This document shows, one piece after another, positions 8,167 to 12,530 of a stretch of DNA of 12,530 nucleotides. Position numbers and translations under genes: made by a program. The notes under the pieces are model-generated. The model worked only from the letters and a program-made list of their open reading frames with translations, did not search any database and had not been told where the DNA came from. This stretch comes from Acanthamoeba lenticulata (taxonomy: Eukaryota > Discosea > Longamoebia > Acanthamoebidae). The stretch lies in NCBI GenBank assembly GCA_002179805.1, contig NAVB01001674.1:1-12530 (forward strand). The letters run 5' to 3'. Within the stretch, counting starts at the first letter, position 1. Every line of letters begins with the position of its first letter.

Positions 8167-11100
8167 ATGGATCCGCCAGAGGAGGCAGAAGGGAGCACTA
8201 TCCCTCCAGCACTGCCACAAACAGAGGGCCAATCTCCTGCTTCTTCTCCTCCACCAGAGGAGGAGCCAACTCCACCACTTGGCTCGATGCAATCTCCACC
8301 CCCAGTTCCAACGGAGACAAGGGCAAGAAGGCAAAGGGCCTCGCCTTCCTCTTACTCCGAGGCGGGAGGCAGCCCGACCGCGAGCCCGACTACCAAACCT
8401 GCCCCTAAGCCAAAGAAAAAGAAGGGCTCCAGCAAGAAGGCCACCAAGCCTGGCGCGCAGCAGGACCGCAAGAGGAGAAAGGTCGTCCTCACGGAGTGGG
8501 CCCCGGAGAACGTCTTCGACATCATACGTATGACCTCCTTTTGCACACATCTTTTTGCGTTTCATTTTTTCTGGCACTTGAGCCTGGGCACGCAAAAGGA
8601 AACGAGACACAAGAGGGACACGAGTGCCAGCTTGTGTCATCCCTTGCCACCCTTTCTTGATGACTTTGTATCTTACTGCTATCCACGGCATACATCTGCA
8701 CAGAGCACACGAGCTACCCGACGCGGAGCACGCTGGGTGGAGAAGATGGGCAGATACGCGAGGGCGACGACGTCGTGTGCCCGCCAGCCCTGGAACCTGT
8801 TACTGCATACGAGCTCAAGCGCATGCGTGTCGAGGCTGAGCGTGCCGGCGAAAATTTCTCCAACGATCACGTAACAGATGACCCACAGCACACAACTCCA
8901 TTAGAGGAGGCCGCGGTCGCGTTGACTACGAGTGCCACGGCGTCATCGCCGCGGCCGCAGACCGAGGATGCAGGCACAGTGACCGAGGTCTCCCTGCAGA
9001 AGATGTCCATCGCTACTCTCCTGGACTCGGGCCCGCCTGCGACGTCAACCACCGTCACCACGACCATCACCACCACCACTACTACGTCGACGACGCCGCC
9101 CGAGGTCAACTTGCTCTCCATCAATGACATCATCAACGCGCCTGGCAACGACGACAACGTTTTGGACGCCGAGGATTTCTTCTCTCTGGCGCTCTCACCC
9201 AGCAGCACGACCACATCCGCAGACACCAACACTACGGGGACGGCCCCCGACGCGGCTGCTTCACCTGACGAAGCTCAGGGCGCTGATACCGCTGAAGTGG
9301 GGGAGGAATGGGACAAGCTGTCCAATCTCCTCCAGGATGAGGCCCGAAGCGATTCCGCCACTACAACCGCCGTGGGAGCCGACGACGGCAGCCAGAAGCA
9401 GCCGGAGCCGCTCGCCTCGGCCAAGCCAGAGCCTCTGGCGGAGCCCGCCGGCGACATTGCGCCGTCAGAACTATCGACGGAGAGCCAAGCGCCGACCGAA
9501 CCCAGCATGACGACTACGGCGACAGGCGAGGATGAGCAGGAGGACAACAAACTGCCATCAACGGCTACGACGACAAAGCGGCGGCGCTCGGTGGTGTTGG
9601 ACGAGGCGCCTTACAGCTACCTGGTTGAAGCGGCCGACGAAAAGGCCAGCGACGACGATGGCAGCGAGGACGAATACGTCGAAGGGGGCGCAGGAGCCAG
9701 CGGCAAGGGCGGACGGAGCGGCAAGGCTGGGGCTGCTAAGGGTGCGGCCAAGGGCGGACGGGGCGGCAAGACTGCCAAGGGCGGCAAGGGCAAGGCCTCC
9801 AGCAAGCGCAAGGGCGGCCGAGCGAGCGGCGGCGGTGCCAAGGGGGCGGCAACGCGGAAGAGCAGCCGACGGAGCCAACCCGCGCTCCAGGACGAGTTCG
9901 TCGCTCTGGACGACGGTGACATCTCCACAGCGTCCTCCTTCATGTCGCCTCTCTCCCCCTACGTCTCTGGCGGCGGCGCGGCATCGCCATCACCCCCCTC
10001 ATCAATGGCCTCGGCCTCTGCCGGGGCGGCGGCAGCAGCAGCAATGGCCAAACTGAAAAAGCTCCACCAGCGGGACTGTAAAGACGGGCGGGAGACGGGG
10101 TGCGAGTTCTGCTCCATTTTGGACTGTAAATTAGGGAGCGAGGACCACTACCGCAAGGAGACCTCCGAAGGCGGGTGCCCGTGCCGGGCGACCACTGGTG
10201 CGCGCCCTGGCCCATTCTGTTCCCTCCAATCTGCCTTTGGCGGTATTTGTGGCTTACTTCACGCGTGCGACGCGCGTAGAAGAGGCCGAGGCGACTACGA
10301 CGTCACCTTCGTACGCGCTGGAGGAGAAGCACACACACGTCGCGGAGGCTCAAAGGGGCGGCAGCTATCGCACGCGGAGCAGCCGCAAGAGCGCTGCAGA
10401 GACCGACACGAGCCTCGAGGAGGCGATCATGGCTTTTGACGCCAGTCCCAGCAGTGGCGGTGCTGGCGCGGGCAGCCTTCTCCCCAAGGGCGAGAAGCGC
10501 AAGCGGTTTGAGGTCGAGGACTTTAATCGACCGTACGTACCCTTGCTTTTTCCTCTTCTTCTTCCTCCTATTTGTCCTTCTCCTGCGTTTCGTGTGGAAC
10601 TCATGTTAGGCGTGAATCGTTCCTGCAGGGAGGAGCTGCCGCTGGCCACGCTGAAGCTCGAGTCCACAAAGGCCGTCATCGACAAGACCCTCATGAAGGA
10701 GGGCAAGAGCGTCGCCTCGGGATATTACAAGGTGTGCCTACGCGCCCGCTTGAATGCTCCCTCGCTCGGGCCAGGAAGAGACGCTAAGTCTTGTATTATG
10801 TTTGGTTGTTTGTATGGACTCGTGCAGGACGCGTACAACTGGGCGGAGCGCACGTTTATCAACTGCGACCTGCGCTACTACAATCTGGCCTCGCTGGGCA
10901 AGTTCGATGCTATTCTCATCGACCCTCCGTGGCGCATCAAGGGCAACCAGCTCATCAGCAATGAAAAGACCATGTTCAACAACAGTACGCACCATCCCCT
11001 TCATCATCAGTCGTCACCATGGGCTGGTTTCCCCATGAATTGACCGCCCCACCACACTTGCAGGCAAGTGGGGGCTGAGCTATGGTACGCTCTCCAACGA

Positions 11101-12530
11101 CGAGATCATCGACATCGACGTTGGCTGCCTGTCGGACAAGGGCTTCATCTTCCTTTGGGTCATCAACTCGCAGATCGAGTTTGGCTTCAAGTGCCTCCAG
11201 AAATGGGGCTACACCTACATCGACCGGGTACATTACCCCTTTAATACTTTTGTTTTATTTATTCAGGGTCATTTTTCATTCATTTTTCTACTTCGTTTGG
11301 GGGAACAGATAACATGGGTCAAGAAGACGGCGAGCGGGAACATCGCGATCTCGCAGGGATACTACTTCCTGCACTCGTCCGAGATCTGCCTCGTGGGCGT
11401 CAAGTACGACGCCAAGGGCAAGAGCCTCGAGTTCATCTCCAAGACCTCCAACGACCTCCTGTTCGCCGAGATCCGGGAGAAGTCGCGGAAGCCCGACCAG
11501 CTCTACCACATCATCGAGCGGATGGTGCCCGGTGGACGCAAGGTCGAGATCTTTGCCCGCAACCACAACATGCGGCCGGGCTGGCTCTCCCTGGGCAATC
11601 AGCTGGGCGAGGTGCGCCTGCCTCACCCTTGCACTTTATTTACTTTATTTATGATTGTAATTTTTTATTATATTTTTTATTTATATTAATGCGATCTCGT
11701 GCTATTGTAGTACTACGACTGGGACCACGACCTGATCCGATGTGACATGTGCAACGGCGCCATCCCCACCGGCAAGACCAGGTGCCACACACTCGCGACC
11801 CCCCCCCCTCTTGTTGGCGGCTGGTGTCTCACCTCGCGAATACAACACAACAACAACCACAGGTATAAGTCACGTACGGTGGCGGACTCGGATCTGTGCG
11901 CGGCGTGCTACCAAAAGTCGGGGGGCAGCCCCGACCAGTACTTTGAGATCGAGAACGTTATGTCGGAGATGGCCTTCCACCAGTACTTTGCCTGTACGCC
12001 CCCAAAACACCCAAGGGCCCTTTTTTGTGTTATTGTGGATGGATCGACTCACACGATGTCCCGTGAAACAGGCGACGGTTGCGAGACGAAGCCCTTGTGG
12101 GGTCTCCGCTTCCACTGCACCGAGTGCGACGACTGCGATCTCTGCGAGTGTACACGCCCCTTACTCTTCTCGCGCCTGTTTTTGTTTTTGTTTTGGGAGC
12201 ACTTTTTTCACCTCTTGGTTGGGTGGAACGCGCGCTACACACAGTGTGCTACGACAAGAAGATCCTCCCGGCGCATCTTAAGGACACCCACCGTGTAGAC
12301 CACAAGTTTGATGTGATCGAGGTGCGCACACTCCAGACATCAATCGTTACGTACCAGAGGGGGGGAGCTCGTGTTAAGCAATCTCTCTCTTTTGATCGAT
12401 GGGACAGATGCCGGACCTGGCGGGCGGGCTTCCCGTGCACCACGAGTATCGGTGCCTGGGCTGCATGACCAAGCCCATCATCGGCTACCGCTTCGTGTGC
12501 CTCGCCTGCAACAACCTCTCTCTCTGTACG
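8167..12530 (+). CDS. MT-A70 adenine methyltransferase with ZZ zinc-finger array, 3' end off window
   Basis: Twelve exons: 8167-8527, 8704-10197, 10280-10532, 10629-10731, 10828-10984, 11064-11227, 11309-11611, 11711-11781, 11863-11993, 12072-12149, 12245-12321 and 12408 onward (donor-like GT at 12526). Phases match throughout, giving about 1103 visible residues. It should transfer a methyl group from SAM to adenine N6. Order of parts: Pro/Ser-rich N-terminus with KPKKKKG; Thr- and acid-rich middle; basic Gly/Lys/Arg region (about 450-510); Cys cluster C579, C587, C590, C595, C612, C614; MT-A70 domain about 760-945. The catalytic DPPW is 769-772, and R928, H930, N931 in FARNHNM and N941, Q942 in LGNQLGE match SAM-contacting positions of METTL3. 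Then come a reduced ZZ finger (C956, C959, C981, C984), a complete ZZ finger (C1013, C1016, C1028, C1031, C1037, C1040, H1054, H1058) and a third starting at C1080. DPPW excludes METTL14-type EPPL proteins, and METTL3's tandem CCCH fingers are absent. An AMT1/MTA1-type DNA 6mA enzyme is the leading inference. The true start may be upstream. Confidence 0.88.
9046..9098 (+). repeat. ACC/ACG triplet-rich coding tract
   Basis: A run of ACC, ACT, ACG and closely related triplets in the second methyltransferase exon encodes a Thr-rich stretch (TTVTTTITTTTTTSTTPP). It is low complexity, in frame and probably disordered. The mix of codons suggests an old triplet expansion now degenerating, which is an inference. 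Confidence 0.75.
9705..9770 (+). repeat. 21-base direct repeat encoding basic KGGR units
   Basis: Two 21-base copies, 9705-9725 and 9750-9770, differ at one position and start 45 bases (15 codons) apart, so they are in frame. Both encode KGGR(S/G)GK. They sit in a longer Gly/Lys/Arg/Ala region (about residues 450-510) that resembles histone-H1-like or nucleic-acid-binding tails. They look like a short internal duplication. Confidence 0.75.
12178..12196 (+). repeat. GTTTTT repeat in a methyltransferase-gene intron
   Basis: Three successive G(T)4-5 units lie within the intron 12150-12244, between the two halves of the second ZZ finger. The tract resembles, in sense orientation, the one at 355-386 in the RBM26-like gene. 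It probably contributes to the pyrimidine-rich part of the intron. Confidence 0.7.

Noticed and set aside
8167..10200. Separate gene for the low-complexity N-terminal part upstream of the methyltransferase
   Set aside because: The frame runs without a stop to 10197, then splices in phase (intron 10198-10279, 82 bases) into the exon leading to the catalytic domain. I see no stop, no polyadenylation signal and no good new start between them. A two-gene model cannot be fully excluded without RNA data.
10828..11611. Assignment as METTL14 or METTL4
   Set aside because: METTL14 has EPPL instead of DPPW. METTL4, as I recall it, has DPPWENK and different flanks. The segments WGLSYGTLSNDEI, FIFLWV and RPGWLSLGNQLGE match METTL3/AMT1 better.
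1..12530. Mobile elements, tRNA or rRNA genes, CRISPR arrays, viral genes
   Set aside because: No transposase, reverse transcriptase, terminal inverted repeats, tRNA B-box-like sequence in a cloverleaf context, or regular spacer array was found on reading both strands.

Overview
The window is nuclear DNA from a protist with GC-rich exons and many short introns. I place it most likely in Acanthamoeba or a close amoebozoan relative. The basis is closely packed genes, about 35 introns of roughly 65 to 265 bases that are all GT-AG, a strong preference for GTACG/GTGCG 5' splice sites, and proteins with homopolymer and charge-rich tracts. Taxonomy is an inference from style, not from a marker gene.

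Four protein genes fill the window. All exon structures were built by hand, and reading phase is continuous across every junction. (1) 1-2835, minus strand: the RBM26/RBM27 family of RNA-binding proteins (PWI-like fold, RS/RE-rich region, CCCH finger, RRM, coiled coil); its 3' end lies off the left edge. (2) 3091-5680, plus strand: a complete 14-exon galactokinase of the GALK2 type, 489 residues. (3) 5856-7569, minus strand: an F-box-like protein of about 500 residues with a paired SILK + RVxF motif typical of protein phosphatase 1 docking. (4) 8167 to the right edge, plus strand: a large MT-A70 adenine methyltransferase with a DPPW catalytic motif, a basic Gly/Lys tail-like N-terminal region, an unassigned Cys cluster and at least three C-terminal ZZ-type zinc fingers; its 3' end is off the window.

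The layout is two divergent pairs meeting tail to tail. RBM26-like and GALK share a 255-base divergent intergenic region (2836-3090). GALK and the F-box gene converge with 175 bases between stops (5681-5855). The F-box and methyltransferase genes diverge from a 597-base region (7570-8166) that may hide a 5' exon of the methyltransferase. I see no mobile element, RNA gene or CRISPR array. The genes do not form one pathway; they cover RNA metabolism, sugar-1-phosphate salvage, probable ubiquitin ligase adaptor or phosphatase scaffolding, and adenine methylation.

The most interesting item is the methyltransferase. Its catalytic domain looks nearer to METTL3/AMT1 (MTA1) enzymes than to METTL14 or METTL4, yet it is fused to a ZZ finger array and a long basic N-terminus. 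That suggests a chromatin-tethered DNA 6mA or RNA m6A writer.
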